DNA of 64,000 nt from Glycomyces albidus (GCF_009451885.1 NZ_WIAO01000002.1:186001-250000); one strand, 5' to 3'. Positions 52,888 to 62,365 are shown, counted from the stretch's first letter. Notes: a model not told the origin generated them from the letters alone. Numbers and translations: made by a program.

Positions 52888-53002
52888 TACGCCTTCGTGC
52901 TAGACCGCTGGTTCACTACGGCTACGCCTTCGGGCTAGACCGCTAGTTCACTACGGCTACGCCTTCGTCCTGGACCGCTAGTTCACTACGGCTACGCCTT
53001 CG
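52888..53002 (-). repeat. 35-bp tandem array grown from the fabF 3' end
   Basis: Three direct 35-bp units (52888-52922, 52923-52957, 52958-52992) differ at a few positions. A partial fourth, TACGCCTTCG at 52993-53002, is the fabF C-terminal coding sequence. Each unit keeps a copy of the last fabF codons. Confidence 0.88.
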
Positions 53003-54209
53003 CGAACAGCAGCGCCGCGTTGTGGCCGCCGAAGCCGAACGCCGTGTTGAGCGCGGCCTTCAGCTCCACCTTGCGGGCCTCGTTCGCGGCCACGTCCAGG
53101 TCCAGGGCGGGGTCGGGGTTCTCGAGGTTGATCGTCGGGGGGATGACCCCGTCGACGATCGCCATGATCGCCGCGATCGACTCGACCGCGCCCGCGCCGC
53201 CGAGCAGGTGCCCGGTCATGGACTTGGTCGCGGTGAGCACCACGTGGTCGCCGACCACGCGCTTGATGCCCTTGACCTCCGCCATGTCCCCGACCGGCGT
53301 CGAGGTGGCGTGGGCGTTCACGTGGCCGATGTCCTTCGGGTCGATGCCGGCCTGCTTGATCGCCGCCGCCATCGCCCGGCCGCCGCCCCGGCACTCCGGG
53401 TCGGGCTGGACGATGTCGTAGCCGTCAGAGGTCAGGCCGGAGCCCGCCACGACCGCGTAGATCTTCGCCCCGCGCGCCTCGGCGTGGTCGCGGCGCTCGA
53501 GGATCAGCGCGCCCGAGCCCTCGCCCATGACGAACCCGTCGCGGTCGCGGTCCCAGGGCCGGGAGGCGTGCTCGGGGTCGTCGTTGCGGGTCGACATGGC
53601 CTTCATCGAGGAGAACCCGGCCATCGGCAGGCCGCCGATGACCGCCTCGGCGCCGCCAGCCACGACCACGTCGGCACGGCCGGCGCGGATCATGTCGGCG
53701 GCCCAGGAGATCGCCTCGGCCGAGGTGGCGCACGCGCTGGTGGGGGCGTGCACGCCTGCCTGGGCGCCGAACTCCAGGCCGACCACGGCGGCGGGGCCGT
53801 TGGGCATGAGCATGGGCACGGTGAACGGGGAGACCTTGCGCGGACCGCTCTCCTCCAGGATGTCGTCCTGGGCGAGGAGGGTCAGCGCGCCGCCGATTCC
53901 GGAGCCGAAGACGACGCCGAGCCGTTCCTTGTCGAGGTCGTCGCTCAGCCCCGCGTCGTCCCACGCCTGCTGAGCCGCGACCAGCGCGATCTGCTCGGAG
54001 CGGTCAAGACGGCGCAGCCGCACCCGAGGCAGGACCTCGGACGGCTCGACCGCCAGCTCGGCGGCGATCCGGCAGGGGAGCTCCTTGGCCCACTCGTGCT
54101 CGAGCAGGTGGACACCCGACCGTCCGGCCACGAGTGCTTCCCAGGTCGACGCCACGTCCCCGCCGAGGGGCGTGGTCGCGCCGAGCCCGGTCACGACTAC
54201 CTCAGTCAC
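52992..54209 (-). CDS. fabF: 3-oxoacyl-[ACP] synthase II FabF
   Basis: 405 aa. This condensing enzyme elongates acyl-ACP with malonyl-ACP. The triad is Cys160 (TSACATSAEA), His in NAHATSTPVGD and His in KSMTGHLLGGAG; the C-terminal GFGGHNAALLF loop is present. The GTG start is one base from the acpP stop. Last gene of fabD-fabH-acpP-fabF, the order of the essential Streptomyces operon. Its stop codon lies in the first partial unit of a tandem array. Confidence 0.96.
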   Translation of the reverse strand: MTEVVVTGLGATTPLGGDVASTWEALVAGRSGVHLLEHEWAKELPCRIAAELAVEPSEVLPRVRLRRLDRSEQIALVAAQQAWDDAGLSDDLDKERLGVVFGSGIGGALTLLAQDDILEESGPRKVSPFTVPMLMPNGPAAVVGLEFGAQAGVHAPTSACATSAEAISWAADMIRAGRADVVVAGGAEAVIGGLPMAGFSSMKAMSTRNDDPEHASRPWDRDRDGFVMGEGSGALILERRDHAEARGAKIYAVVAGSGLTSDGYDIVQPDPECRGGGRAMAAAIKQAGIDPKDIGHVNAHATSTPVGDMAEVKGIKRVVGDHVVLTATKSMTGHLLGGAGAVESIAAIMAIVDGVIPPTINLENPDPALDLDVAANEARKVELKAALNTAFGFGGHNAALLFAKA

Positions 54210-54210
54210 A

Positions 54211-54453
54211 TTAACCCTTCTCGATGTAGGAGACGGCGTCGCCGACGGTCTTCAGGTTGGCGACCTCGTCGTCGGGGATCTTCACGCCGAACTTCTCTTC
54301 GGCGGCCACGACGACCTCGACCATGGCGAGCGAGTCCACGTCCAGGTCGTCGGTGAAGGACTTGCCGTCGGCGACATCGTCGGGGTTGACGCCCGCGACC
54401 TCTTCGAGAATGTCCGACAGACCTTCGCGGATCTCGTCACGAGACAGAGCCAT
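54211..54453 (-). CDS. acpP: Acyl carrier protein AcpP
   Basis: 80 aa, acidic. Ser41 in the DVDSLAMVE motif takes the 4'-phosphopantetheine arm; helix II continues VEVVVAAEEKFGV. It carries growing acyl chains for the Fab enzymes, and octanoyl-ACP is the LipB substrate. Spacing is 21 bp from fabH and 1 bp to fabF. Confidence 0.97.
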   Translation of the reverse strand: MALSRDEIREGLSDILEEVAGVNPDDVADGKSFTDDLDVDSLAMVEVVVAAEEKFGVKIPDDEVANLKTVGDAVSYIEKG

Positions 54454-54474
54454 GAGTTAATTTCCTCTCGATAG

Positions 54475-55428
54475 TTACGGGCAGCGGATGACCTGCCCGG
54501 CGTAGGTGAGCCCGCCGCCGAATCCGAACAGGAGGATCGGGGCGCCGGAGGCCACCTTGCCACTTTGTACCAACTTCGACAGCGCCAGCGGCACCGACGC
54601 CGCGGAGGTGTTGCCGGAGTAGACGATGTCCTCGGCGACGATGCACTCGTCGCTGAAGTCGAGGCGTTTGGCGATGCCCTGGATGATCCGCAGGTTCGCC
54701 TGGTGCGGCACGAAGGCCGCGAGGTCCGCGATCTTGACGTCGGCGCGCTCGGCGACCTTCTCGATGAGCGGCGCGAGCTGGGTGGTGGCCCAGCGGAAGA
54801 CGGTCTGGCCGGCCTGCTTGATGTAGGGGACGTCCTCCTCGATGCGGATGACGTCGGCCATGGACGGCTCCGAGCCCCACACGACCGGGCTGATCGCCAG
54901 GGCGGGGTCGTCGGTGCCCTCGACCACGACCGCGCCGGCGCCGTCGCCGAAGAGGACGCACGAGGTGCGGTCCTCCCAGTCGGTGACCGCGGTGAGCTTC
55001 TCGGCGCCGATCACGATGGCGCGCTTGGCGCTGCCGACCCGGATGGCCATGTCGGCCTGGGCCAGCGCGTACTCGAAGCCGGAGCAGGCGGTGTTGACGT
55101 CCATCGCGGCGGGCGCGTCGATGCCGAGGGCCTCGGCGACGCGGCAGGCGGTGTTGGGGCAGACGTCCTTGGCGGAGACGGTGGCCACGATGACCATGTC
55201 GATGTCGCCGGGCTGGAGGCCGGCGTTCTCCAGGGCCTGCCGGGCGGCGTGGATCGCCATGTCGGCGACCTTCTCGTCGTCGGCGGCGATGCGGCGCTCC
55301 TTGATGCCGACCCGGGAGACGATCCACTCGTCGTTGGTGTCGACCATCTTGGCGAGGTCCTCGTTGGTGAGGACCTTCTCCGGCTGGTAGTGGCCGACGC
55401 TGACGACTCGCGTTCCGTTGACGCTCAC
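54475..55428 (-). CDS. fabH: 3-oxoacyl-[ACP] synthase III FabH
   Basis: 317 aa. It starts fatty-acid chains from acyl-CoA plus malonyl-ACP. The triad is Cys115 (NTACSGFEYAL), His in PHQANLRI and Asn in YSGNTSAAS. NDEWIVSRVGIKERR and GFGGGLTYAG are typical. In actinomycetes FabH prefers branched acyl-CoA primers. The GTG start, with AAGGAG 4 nt upstream, overlaps the fabD stop by 4 bp. Confidence 0.97.
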   Translation of the reverse strand: MSVNGTRVVSVGHYQPEKVLTNEDLAKMVDTNDEWIVSRVGIKERRIAADDEKVADMAIHAARQALENAGLQPGDIDMVIVATVSAKDVCPNTACRVAEALGIDAPAAMDVNTACSGFEYALAQADMAIRVGSAKRAIVIGAEKLTAVTDWEDRTSCVLFGDGAGAVVVEGTDDPALAISPVVWGSEPSMADVIRIEEDVPYIKQAGQTVFRWATTQLAPLIEKVAERADVKIADLAAFVPHQANLRIIQGIAKRLDFSDECIVAEDIVYSGNTSAASVPLALSKLVQSGKVASGAPILLFGFGGGLTYAGQVIRCP

Positions 55429-56354
55429 TCGACTCCTTCGTTCCCTGCGAGTACGGCGGCCGCCGCGAGGTCGTCGGGGGTGTTGACGTTGTGTCGCTCC
55501 ACGCCCTTGAGCGCCCGCTTGGCCAGTCCGGTGAGCGTCCCTGCCGGCGGCAGCTCGATCACCGCCGTGACGCCCAGTTCTCCAAGCGTACTCATGCAGG
55601 CGTCCCATCGGACCGGTGAGGTGACCTGGGCCACGAGCTGCTGCAAGGCGGTGGCGCCGGTGGTCACGGGCCTGCCGTCCCGGTTGGACAGGAGCGTCCG
55701 GGTCGGGTCGGCGGTCGCGATGTCGGCGGCGACGGCTTCGAGGGCCTCCTGGGCGGGGGCCATGTGCGGGGTGTGGAAGGCGCCGGCGACGCTCAGGGCG
55801 ATGATCCGGGCCTTCTCCGGCGGGTCGCCGGCGAGCTTCTCGATGGCGGCCACGGGCCCGGCGGCGACGATCTGGCCGGCGCCGTTGCGGTTGGCGGGCC
55901 AGGCGCCGGACGCCTCGATGCGGGCGAGGACCTCGTCCTCGACGCCGCCGAGGACGGCGGCCATGGTGGTCGGCTCGATGTTGCAGGCGGCGGCCATCTC
56001 GCGGCCGCGGACGGCGGCGAGCCGGACGGCGGCCTCGGGCGTGAGCACCCCGGCGATCGCGAGCGCGGTCAGTTCGCCGACCGAGTGCCCGGCGACGACC
56101 GTGGCGGCCGCGTCGACGGCGGGGTCGGCGAGGAGCCGCTCGGCCGCGAGCAGGCCCGCGGCGACGAGCAGCGGCTGGGTGTTCGCGGTGTCGGTGATCT
56201 CGTCCTGGCCCGCTTCGGTGCCGAGGCGGACGAGGTCGAGGCCGATGAGATCGGACCATTCGCGCAGCCGCGAGGCGGCTGCCGGGTCTTCGATCCACGG
56301 CGTCAGGAACCCGGGCTTCTGCGAGCCCTGCCCGGGAGCGAGAATGGCAAGCAC
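55425..56354 (-). CDS. fabD: Malonyl-CoA:ACP transacylase FabD
   Basis: 309 aa. It loads malonate onto AcpP. LAPGQGSQKPG opens the fold; the nucleophile is Ser91 in GHSVGE, the Arg in AVRGREM holds malonate, and GAFHTPHM carries the catalytic His. First structural gene of the fab operon, starting GTG at 56354 with a weak ribosome site. A 93-bp gap with an inverted repeat separates it from fasR. Confidence 0.96.
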   Translation of the reverse strand: MLAILAPGQGSQKPGFLTPWIEDPAAASRLREWSDLIGLDLVRLGTEAGQDEITDTANTQPLLVAAGLLAAERLLADPAVDAAATVVAGHSVGELTALAIAGVLTPEAAVRLAAVRGREMAAACNIEPTTMAAVLGGVEDEVLARIEASGAWPANRNGAGQIVAAGPVAAIEKLAGDPPEKARIIALSVAGAFHTPHMAPAQEALEAVAADIATADPTRTLLSNRDGRPVTTGATALQQLVAQVTSPVRWDACMSTLGELGVTAVIELPPAGTLTGLAKRALKGVERHNVNTPDDLAAAAVLAGNEGVE

Positions 56355-56434
56355 ACTAGAACTTTCGCATCGATGGCATGGGATACGGGAGCAGTCAGAG
56401 GACTGAATGCCCGCGCGGTTCTTGTGGAGAATCT

Positions 56435-56448
56435 ACAACACTCGTTGT
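56435..56448 (-). promoter_or_regulatory. Inverted repeat and TTGACA box upstream of fabD
   Basis: ACAAC-GAGT-GTTGT (5-bp arms) overlaps a consensus TTGACA (56446-56451, minus strand) at the end of fasR, 80 bp before fabD. A plausible fabD promoter/FasR site, though no good -10 stands 17 bp downstream. Confidence 0.4.
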
Positions 56449-57617
56449 CAACTGCGAGAACGCCGGGTCCCCGGCGAGCTCTCCAGGCGCCCTATGGTCA
56501 ACCCCACACGCAGCACGAAGGCCTCATGCGGATCGGTGGGGGAGAAACCGGTCACCTCCTGGATGCGGCGGAGCCGGTACCGGACGGTGTTGGGGTGGAC
56601 GTAGAGCTCGCGCGCGGTGCCTTCGAGGACGCCGCCGGAGGCGATGAACGCGTCCATGGTCTCCAGGAGTTCGCCGCCGGCGCGGCGCAGGGTCATGAAG
56701 ACCCCTTCGCGCAGGCCGAGGCGGGCGGCCTCGTCGCCGGCGATGGCGCGCTCGGGGAGGAGCTGCATGGCGGTGACGGGCCGGGGCGCGTCGGGCCAGG
56801 CGGGGGCGGCGCGGTGGCCGGCGACGGCCGCGAGGGCCGACGAGGAGGCTTCGGCGAGTCCGGTCACGGTGGGGCCCACCACGATCGGGCCGTCGCCGAA
56901 CTGGCCGGTGAGCTTCTCGACGATCTCGACGGGTTCCTTGACGCCGCCGAGGAGGAGCACGAGGCGGGCGCCGTGGACGCCCGCGAGGATGTCGAGCCCG
57001 AGCCGGCGGGCGGCCCGCTGGACGGAGTGGAGGACGAGGGTGGCCTCGCCGCCGGGGGTGGCGCCGCAGACGACGGTGATGGTCTGGGTCTCGGACCATC
57101 CGAGGGCGGCGGCGCGGCTGATGAGCTCGTCGGAGTTGTCGCCGCGCAGGAGGGCGTCGACGAGCATCGCCTGGAGGCGGGCGTCCCAGGCGCCGCGGGT
57201 CTCGGCGGCGCGGGCGTACACGCGGGCGGCCGCGAAGGCGATCTCGCGGCTGAAGCGCAGTACCGATTCGCGGAGCTGGTCCTCTTCGCCGTCGGCGGCG
57301 AGCTGGGGGACCTGCTCTTCGACGACGTCGATGACGACCTGGATGAGCGCGACGGTGTGCTGGAGGCTGATGGCGCGCGCCAGTTCGACGGGGGCGGCTT
57401 CGAACACCATGTCGGAGGAGCCGAGGTCGTCGCCCGAGGAGCGCAGCCACTCCAGGAATTGCCTGACGCCGGCCTGGGCCACCAGGGTCACCATCGAGCG
57501 CTGCTCGGCGGGGAGGTCGCGGAACCAGGGGAGGCGTTCGTCCATCCGGGTGAGCGACTGGGTCGTCAGCGCCGACGAGGAGCGTTCGATGTTCTGAATG
57601 GTCGTGGCCAGGTCCAT
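56448..57617 (-). CDS. fasR: FasR-like PucR/CdaR-family activator of fatty-acid synthesis
   Basis: 389 aa. An N-terminal helical domain and a central GGDEF-like sensor segment (about 150-280) are followed by a C-terminal PucR helix-turn-helix: GVLEGTARELYVHPNTVRYRLRRIQEVTG (about 335-365). In Streptomyces coelicolor the protein at this exact position, FasR, activates fabD-fabH-acpP-fabF; the assignment rests on domain type and gene order. ATG 57617 has weak AGGG upstream. It reads into fabD in the same direction. Confidence 0.88.
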   Translation of the reverse strand: MDLATTIQNIERSSSALTTQSLTRMDERLPWFRDLPAEQRSMVTLVAQAGVRQFLEWLRSSGDDLGSSDMVFEAAPVELARAISLQHTVALIQVVIDVVEEQVPQLAADGEEDQLRESVLRFSREIAFAAARVYARAAETRGAWDARLQAMLVDALLRGDNSDELISRAAALGWSETQTITVVCGATPGGEATLVLHSVQRAARRLGLDILAGVHGARLVLLLGGVKEPVEIVEKLTGQFGDGPIVVGPTVTGLAEASSSALAAVAGHRAAPAWPDAPRPVTAMQLLPERAIAGDEAARLGLREGVFMTLRRAGGELLETMDAFIASGGVLEGTARELYVHPNTVRYRLRRIQEVTGFSPTDPHEAFVLRVGLTIGRLESSPGTRRSRS

Positions 57618-57684
57618 GCCCTATAGCCTGCCAGACGTGGCGCGCGCCGCGCATCGACGTCGGGCGGAATACCGGGGGCGCCAC

Positions 57685-57690
57685 TACTGT
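57685..57690 (+). promoter_or_regulatory. -10-like TACTGT before trxA
   Basis: TACTGT lies 44 nt before the thioredoxin ATG, giving a leader of about 38 nt with AGAGAGGCGG as ribosome site. It diverges from the fasR start. Confidence 0.4.
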
Positions 57691-57734
57691 TGCGCGTGAG
57701 AGCACGAAATCAGCGAAGACAGAGAGGCGGTCCC

Positions 57735-58121
57735 ATGGCCACCGTTGAACTGACCAAGGGCAACTTCGAGGAGACCGTCACCGGCAACGACATCGTGCTG
57801 GTCGACTGGTGGGCCGACTGGTGCGGCCCGTGCAAGATGTTCGCGCCCACGTACGAGGCCGCGAGCGAGAAGCACTCCGACGTCGTGTTCGGGAAGATCG
57901 ACACCGAGGACCAGCGGGAGCTCTCCGCCGAGGCCGGGATCCAGTCGATCCCGACGCTCATGGCCTTCCGCGAGGGCATCCTCCTGTACAGCCAGCCGGG
58001 CGCGCTGCCGCCGGCCGCGCTGGAGGAGATCATCGGCAAGGTCAAGGAGCTCGACATGGACGCCGTGCGCGCCGAGATCGAGAAGGAAGAGGCCGGGGAC
58101 CACTCCGGCCACGACCACTAG
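57735..58121 (+). CDS. trxA: Thioredoxin
   Basis: 128 aa. The active site is WCGPC with Cys30 and Cys33; DWWADWCGPCKMF and QSIPTLMAFREG (cis-Pro) complete the thioredoxin fold. The C-terminus extends about 20 residues past the usual end with an acidic/His-rich tail (EAGDHSGHDH) that might bind metal. ATG 57735 gives the standard N-terminus; an in-frame TTG lies 45 bp upstream. Monocistronic; a cluster of hairpins ends it. Confidence 0.93.
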   Translation: MATVELTKGNFEETVTGNDIVLVDWWADWCGPCKMFAPTYEAASEKHSDVVFGKIDTEDQRELSAEAGIQSIPTLMAFREGILLYSQPGALPPAALEEIIGKVKELDMDAVRAEIEKEEAGDHSGHDH

Positions 58122-58166
58122 GTCTCCAGGGGCCCCGGGCGAGGGCGCTCGGGCACTGACTCGGAC

Positions 58167-58243
58167 GGGCGGGACGCATCGGCGTCCCGCCCTTCGCCGT
58201 CCCCGGGGACGGCGAAGGGCCGCGGGCGCATCGCCCGCGGCCC
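58167..58243. terminator. Cluster of three perfect hairpins, one a 32-bp palindrome
   Basis: Stem 1: 58167-58177 with 58182-58192. Stem 2: an uninterrupted 32-bp palindrome at 58189-58220. Stem 3: 58217-58228 with 58232-58243. Neighbouring stems share bases, so they are mutually exclusive. The cluster separates convergent trxA and aceE. Confidence 0.75.
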
Positions 58244-58260
58244 CGTTTCGCTTGCGCGCG

Positions 58261-60993
58261 TTACGAGTCGCCGCCCGCTTCGCCGGCCTCGGCGGCCGTC
58301 GGGTCGGTGATCTGGTACTTCGCCGCGGCCTGTGCGGCCAGGCCCGCCTCGACCTCGCCGCGGGCGGCGAGCTGCTGGAGGGCGGCCACCGTCACGGACT
58401 CGGCGTCCACGTTGAAGTGGCGGCGCAGCGCCCCGCGCGTGTCGGAGTGGCCGAAGCCGTCGGTGCCCAGCGAGGTGTAGTCGCCCGGGACCCAGCGGCT
58501 GACGAGGTCCGGGACGGCCCGCTGGTAGTCGCTGACGGCGATGAACGGCCCGGTCGAACCCGAGAGCTTCTCGGTCACGTACGGGACGCGCGGCTCGGCC
58601 TCGGGGTGGCGCAGGTTGTGCCGCTCGGCCTCGATCGCGTCGCGGTTGAGCTCGGACCACGAGGTCACCGACCACACGTCGGCGGCCACGCCCCAGTCGT
58701 TCGCGAGCAGCTCGACGGCCTTCTGCGCCCACGACATCGCCGACCCGGAGGTCAGGATCTGTACTCGCGGACCGGTGCCCTCGGAGGCCGTCACCTTGTG
58801 GATGCCGCGCAGGATGCCCTCGACGTCCACGTCCTCCGGCTCGGCCGGCTGGATGATCGGCTCGTTGTAGACGGTCAGGTAGTAGAAGACGTGCTCGCCT
58901 TCGCCGTACATGCGCCGCAGGCCGTCCTGCACGATGTGCCCGATCTCGTACCCGTACGCCGGGTCGTACGAGATGACCGCGGGGTTGGTGTGCGCGATCA
59001 GGAGCGAGTGGCCGTCCTCGTGCTGGAGGCCCTCGCCGTTGAGCGTGGTGCGGCCGGCGGTGGCGCCGATGAGGAAGCCGTTCGCGAGCTGGTCCGAGGC
59101 GGCCCAGATGGCGTCGGCGGTCCGCTGGAACCCGAACATCGAGTAGAAGATGTAGAACGGGATCATCGGCTCGCCGAGGGTGTCGGCGGCGGTGCCGGCG
59201 GCGGTGAACGCCGCGACCGAGCCGGCCTCGTTGATGCCCACGTGCAGGAGCTGGCCCTGCTCGGACTCCTTGTACGACAGGAACAGGTCGCGGTCCACCG
59301 ACAGGTACTGCTGCCCGTGCGGCGAGTAGATCTTCGCCGTCGGGAACATCGCGTCCATGCCGAAGGTGCGGGCCTCGTCCGGGATGATCGGGACCCAGCG
59401 CTTGCCGATCTCCTTGTCCCGCATCAGGTCCTTGAGCAGGCGCACCAGCGCCATGGTGGTGGCGGCCTTCTGCTTGCCCGAGCCGCGGCGGGTGGACTTG
59501 TACGCGTCCTCGCCCGGCAGGTTCAGCGGGATGACCGTGTTCCGGCGCGACGGGATCGACCCGCCGAGGGCCCGGCGGCGCTCCTGGAGGTACTCGTACT
59601 CGGCCGAGCCCTCCTCGGGGCGGATGTACGGCGGCAGGTACGGGCTCTTCTCGAGCTGCTCGTCGGGGACGGGCATCTCGAGCGCGTCGCGGAAGCCCTT
59701 GAGGTCCTCGAGCGAGAGCTTCTTCATCTGGTGGGTCGCGTTGCGGCCCTCGAAGGTCGAACCGAGCTTGTAGCCCTTGACGGTGTGGGCGAGGATCACC
59801 GTCGGCTGGCCCTCGTGCTCCATGGCGGCCTTGTACGCGGCGTAGATCTTGCGGTCGTCGTGGCCGCCGCGGCGCAGGTCCCAGATCTGGTCGTCGGACA
59901 TGTTCTGGGCCAGGGCCTTGGTGCGAGTGTCGCGGCCGAAGAAGTGCTCGCGGATGAACGCGCCCGACTCGGCCTTGAACGTCTGGAAGTCGCCGTCGGG
60001 CGTGGTGTTCATGAGGTTCACCAGCGCGCCGTCGTGGTCGGCGGCCAGGAGCGGGTCCCACTCGCGGCCCCACATGACCTTGATGACGTTCCAGCCCGCG
60101 CCGCGGAAGTACGACTCGAGCTCCTGGACGATCTTGCCGTTGCCGCGGACCGGCCCGTCGAGGCGCTGCAGGTTGCAGTTGACGACGAACGTGAGGTTGT
60201 CGAGCTCGGCGCCGGCCGCGAACTGGAGCGCGCCGCGCGACTCGACCTCGTCCATCTCGCCGTCGCCGAGGAACGCCCACACCTGCTGCTGCGAGGTGTC
60301 GCGGATGCCGCGGTCGTGCATGTAGCGGTTGAACAGGGCCTGGTAGATCGCGTTGATCGGGCCCAGGCCCATCGACACGGTCGGGAACTGCCAGTAGTCC
60401 GGCATCAGGCGGGGGTGGGGGTAGGAGGGCAGGCCGCCCTGCGGGCGCGAGACCTCCTGGCGGAAGCCGTCGAGGTGGTCCTCGGTCAGGCGTCCCTCCA
60501 CGAAGGAGCGGGCGTACATGCCGGGGGAGGCGTGGCCCTGGAAGAAGATCTGGTCGCCGCCGCCGGCGTGGTCGCGGCCGCGGAAGAAGTGGTTGTAGCC
60601 CACCTCGTACAGGTTCGCCGCGGAGGCGTAGGTGGAGATGTGGCCGCCGACGCCGATGCCGGGACGCTGCGCGCGGTGGACGGTCATCGCCGCGTTCCAG
60701 CGCACGTAGGCGCGGATGCGGTGCTCGACGGCCTCGTCGCCGGGGTAGTGGGGTTCGGCCTCGACGGGGATGGTGTTCACGTAGTCGGTGCTCGTGGACG
60801 CCGGTACGCCGATCTGGCGCTTGCGGGCGTGCTCGAGCAGCCGCTGCATGACGTAGCGGGCACGGGTGCGCCCGCCGGCGTCGAGGAGGCCGTCGAGGGA
60901 TTCCAGCCATTCGCTGGTCTCCCCGGGGTCAGTGTCCGGCACTTGGGTCGGCAAACCGTCACTGATGGGCGGCCGGTTCTGTTCCGTGGTCAC
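58261..60993 (-). CDS. aceE: Pyruvate dehydrogenase E1 component, homodimeric
   Basis: 910 aa, the size of AceE. It decarboxylates pyruvate with thiamine diphosphate and reductively acetylates E2 lipoyl groups. The ThDP motif runs GDGEMDE through [35 protein letters not shown] and [17 protein letters not shown] are N-terminal landmarks. [17 protein letters not shown] and [18 protein letters not shown] line the active site. The GTG start follows GAGGGATC. In actinomycetes this E1 works with the E2/E3 of a mixed PDH/ODH supercomplex encoded elsewhere. It diverges from the DUF3052 gene. Confidence 0.97.
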   Translation of the reverse strand: MTTEQNRPPISDGLPTQVPDTDPGETSEWLESLDGLLDAGGRTRARYVMQRLLEHARKRQIGVPASTSTDYVNTIPVEAEPHYPGDEAVEHRIRAYVRWNAAMTVHRAQRPGIGVGGHISTYASAANLYEVGYNHFFRGRDHAGGGDQIFFQGHASPGMYARSFVEGRLTEDHLDGFRQEVSRPQGGLPSYPHPRLMPDYWQFPTVSMGLGPINAIYQALFNRYMHDRGIRDTSQQQVWAFLGDGEMDEVESRGALQFAAGAELDNLTFVVNCNLQRLDGPVRGNGKIVQELESYFRGAGWNVIKVMWGREWDPLLAADHDGALVNLMNTTPDGDFQTFKAESGAFIREHFFGRDTRTKALAQNMSDDQIWDLRRGGHDDRKIYAAYKAAMEHEGQPTVILAHTVKGYKLGSTFEGRNATHQMKKLSLEDLKGFRDALEMPVPDEQLEKSPYLPPYIRPEEGSAEYEYLQERRRALGGSIPSRRNTVIPLNLPGEDAYKSTRRGSGKQKAATTMALVRLLKDLMRDKEIGKRWVPIIPDEARTFGMDAMFPTAKIYSPHGQQYLSVDRDLFLSYKESEQGQLLHVGINEAGSVAAFTAAGTAADTLGEPMIPFYIFYSMFGFQRTADAIWAASDQLANGFLIGATAGRTTLNGEGLQHEDGHSLLIAHTNPAVISYDPAYGYEIGHIVQDGLRRMYGEGEHVFYYLTVYNEPIIQPAEPEDVDVEGILRGIHKVTASEGTGPRVQILTSGSAMSWAQKAVELLANDWGVAADVWSVTSWSELNRDAIEAERHNLRHPEAEPRVPYVTEKLSGSTGPFIAVSDYQRAVPDLVSRWVPGDYTSLGTDGFGHSDTRGALRRHFNVDAESVTVAALQQLAARGEVEAGLAAQAAAKYQITDPTAAEAGEAGGDS

Positions 60994-61367
60994 GGGCGAT
61001 CCCTCGTTCTAAGACTGCGGCTGTGCAGGGTTTCTTTAGGCAGCAGAGTGTCATCGTTTTCTACCATCCTCCCTCGAATCTACCGCGCCCCTCGCCCGCC
61101 CACCCGGCATGATGCGACCGCGCCCACACTCCCTGCTACCTGCCACCGCGCTCACCTGCGCCGTCGCCCGCGGACGCGGCCGGCTTGAGATCACGACCAC
61201 GTGAACGTTCCCTCACGTTCCCAGGTCGCGGGCGTGCGACCGCTTTCCGAGGCGGGTTCGCGAACGGGCGCGCGACTGCGCCATATGCCCCACCGAATAT
61301 GCTCTACTTCATATGCTGTGGACTACAGGGCGGCGAGCTCTGGCATCCGACCTATGGAGGGGACAAG
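60994..61367. other. 374-bp divergent region between aceE and the DUF3052 gene
   Basis: An AT-richer stretch (61024-61085) probably carries the aceE promoter. Three ATATGC hexamers stand exactly 14 bp apart at 61283, 61297 and 61311, before the DUF3052 gene. ACGTTCCCTCACGTTCCCA near 61204 is a short direct repeat. No gene is supported. Confidence 0.5.
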
Positions 61368-61784
61368 GTGAACGCTCCGAGCAGCCCGGCGGACGTGTCG
61401 AGCGTGGTGCAGCGACTCGGACTCGAAGGAGTCGAGGCGGTCATGGAGATCGGATTCGACACCGACGTGGACGCCGCACTGCGGACGGCCGTGATCGAGG
61501 CGGTCGGGGAGCTCCTCGACGAGGACTCCGACGAGATCGTCGGCGCGGTCCTCCTGTGGTGCCGGGTGGAGGACGGCGACCTCGTCGACCTCCTCCTCGA
61601 CGCCCGCGATCCCCTCGCCGACGACGGCGTGGTGTGGCTCCTGACACCGAAGGCCGGCCGGCCCGGGCACATCGACCCGGCCGACATCGAGGAGTCGGCG
61701 GCCCTCGCGGGCCTGAAATCGACCAAGACGCTGAACGCCTCCCCGGACTGGGTCGCGTCGCGGATGGTCGTCGCCCGCCGCTAA
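61368..61784 (+). CDS. DUF3052 protein
   Basis: 138 aa, soluble and acidic. VQRLGLEGVEAVMEIGFDTDVD, EIVGAVLLWCRVEDGDLVDLLLDA and VWLLTPKAGRPGHIDPADIEESAALAGL are the conserved blocks of this actinobacterial family, found beside aceE and a peroxiredoxin in many genomes. The late motif resembles a small-domain regulator, but no activity is known. GTG 61368 is set by GGAGGGG 6 nt upstream. Confidence 0.9.
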   Translation: MNAPSSPADVSSVVQRLGLEGVEAVMEIGFDTDVDAALRTAVIEAVGELLDEDSDEIVGAVLLWCRVEDGDLVDLLLDARDPLADDGVVWLLTPKAGRPGHIDPADIEESAALAGLKSTKTLNASPDWVASRMVVARR

Positions 61785-61842
61785 CGTACAGCGCGACAGA
61801 CACCCGCGGCCCTCGCGCGAGGGCCCAGTGCAAGGAGCGCGC

Positions 61843-62307
61843 ATGCCCATCGAGACCGGGGCCAAGGCCCCCGCCTTCACCCTGAAGGACCAGAACAACC
61901 AGGACGTCGCGCTCGCCGACTTCCTCGGCGAGAAGCACGTCCTCCTCGTGTTCTACCCGTTCGCGTTCACCGGGACCTGCGAGGGCGAGCTGTGCGGCAT
62001 CCGCGACAACCTCGACGCCTTCCAGTCCGACGAGGTCCAGGTCCTCAGCGTCTCCGTCGACTCGCCGTTCGCCCACAAGGTGTGGGCCCAGCGCGAGGGC
62101 TTCGAGTTCCCGCTGCTGAGCGACTTCTGGCCGCACGGCGCGGTCGCCCAGGCCTACGGCGTCTTCAACGACGAGAAGGGCATGGCCAACCGCGGCACGT
62201 TCGTCATCGACAAGACCGGCGTCGTCCGCTTCGCCGAGATGAACCTGCCCGGCGAGGCCCGCGACCAGTCCCGCTGGCAGAAGGCCCTCGCCGAACTCCA
62301 GGGCTAG
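61843..62307 (+). CDS. AhpE-type peroxiredoxin
   Basis: 154 aa. The peroxidatic Cys46 lies in FAFTGTCEGELC with the conserved Thr three residues before it; a second Cys is at 51. Length and sequence fit the AhpE/one-Cys bacterial subgroup (Mycobacterium AhpE is 153 aa), which reduces peroxides and peroxynitrite using mycoredoxin or thioredoxin. ATG 61843 is preferred because AAGGAG lies 6 nt upstream. It follows DUF3052 by 58 bp in the same direction. A hairpin lies 58 bp past the stop. Confidence 0.92.
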   Translation: MPIETGAKAPAFTLKDQNNQDVALADFLGEKHVLLVFYPFAFTGTCEGELCGIRDNLDAFQSDEVQVLSVSVDSPFAHKVWAQREGFEFPLLSDFWPHGAVAQAYGVFNDEKGMANRGTFVIDKTGVVRFAEMNLPGEARDQSRWQKALAELQG

Positions 62308-62365
62308 CCTTCGCAGCGCTCCGGGCGCGCCGATCTCCGGCGCGATTCCCCGGTCGCGCCGATCT

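Noticed and set aside
52888-53002. 35-bp direct repeats as a possible CRISPR array
   Set aside because: The units are contiguous with no spacers, include fabF coding sequence, and no cas genes are present.
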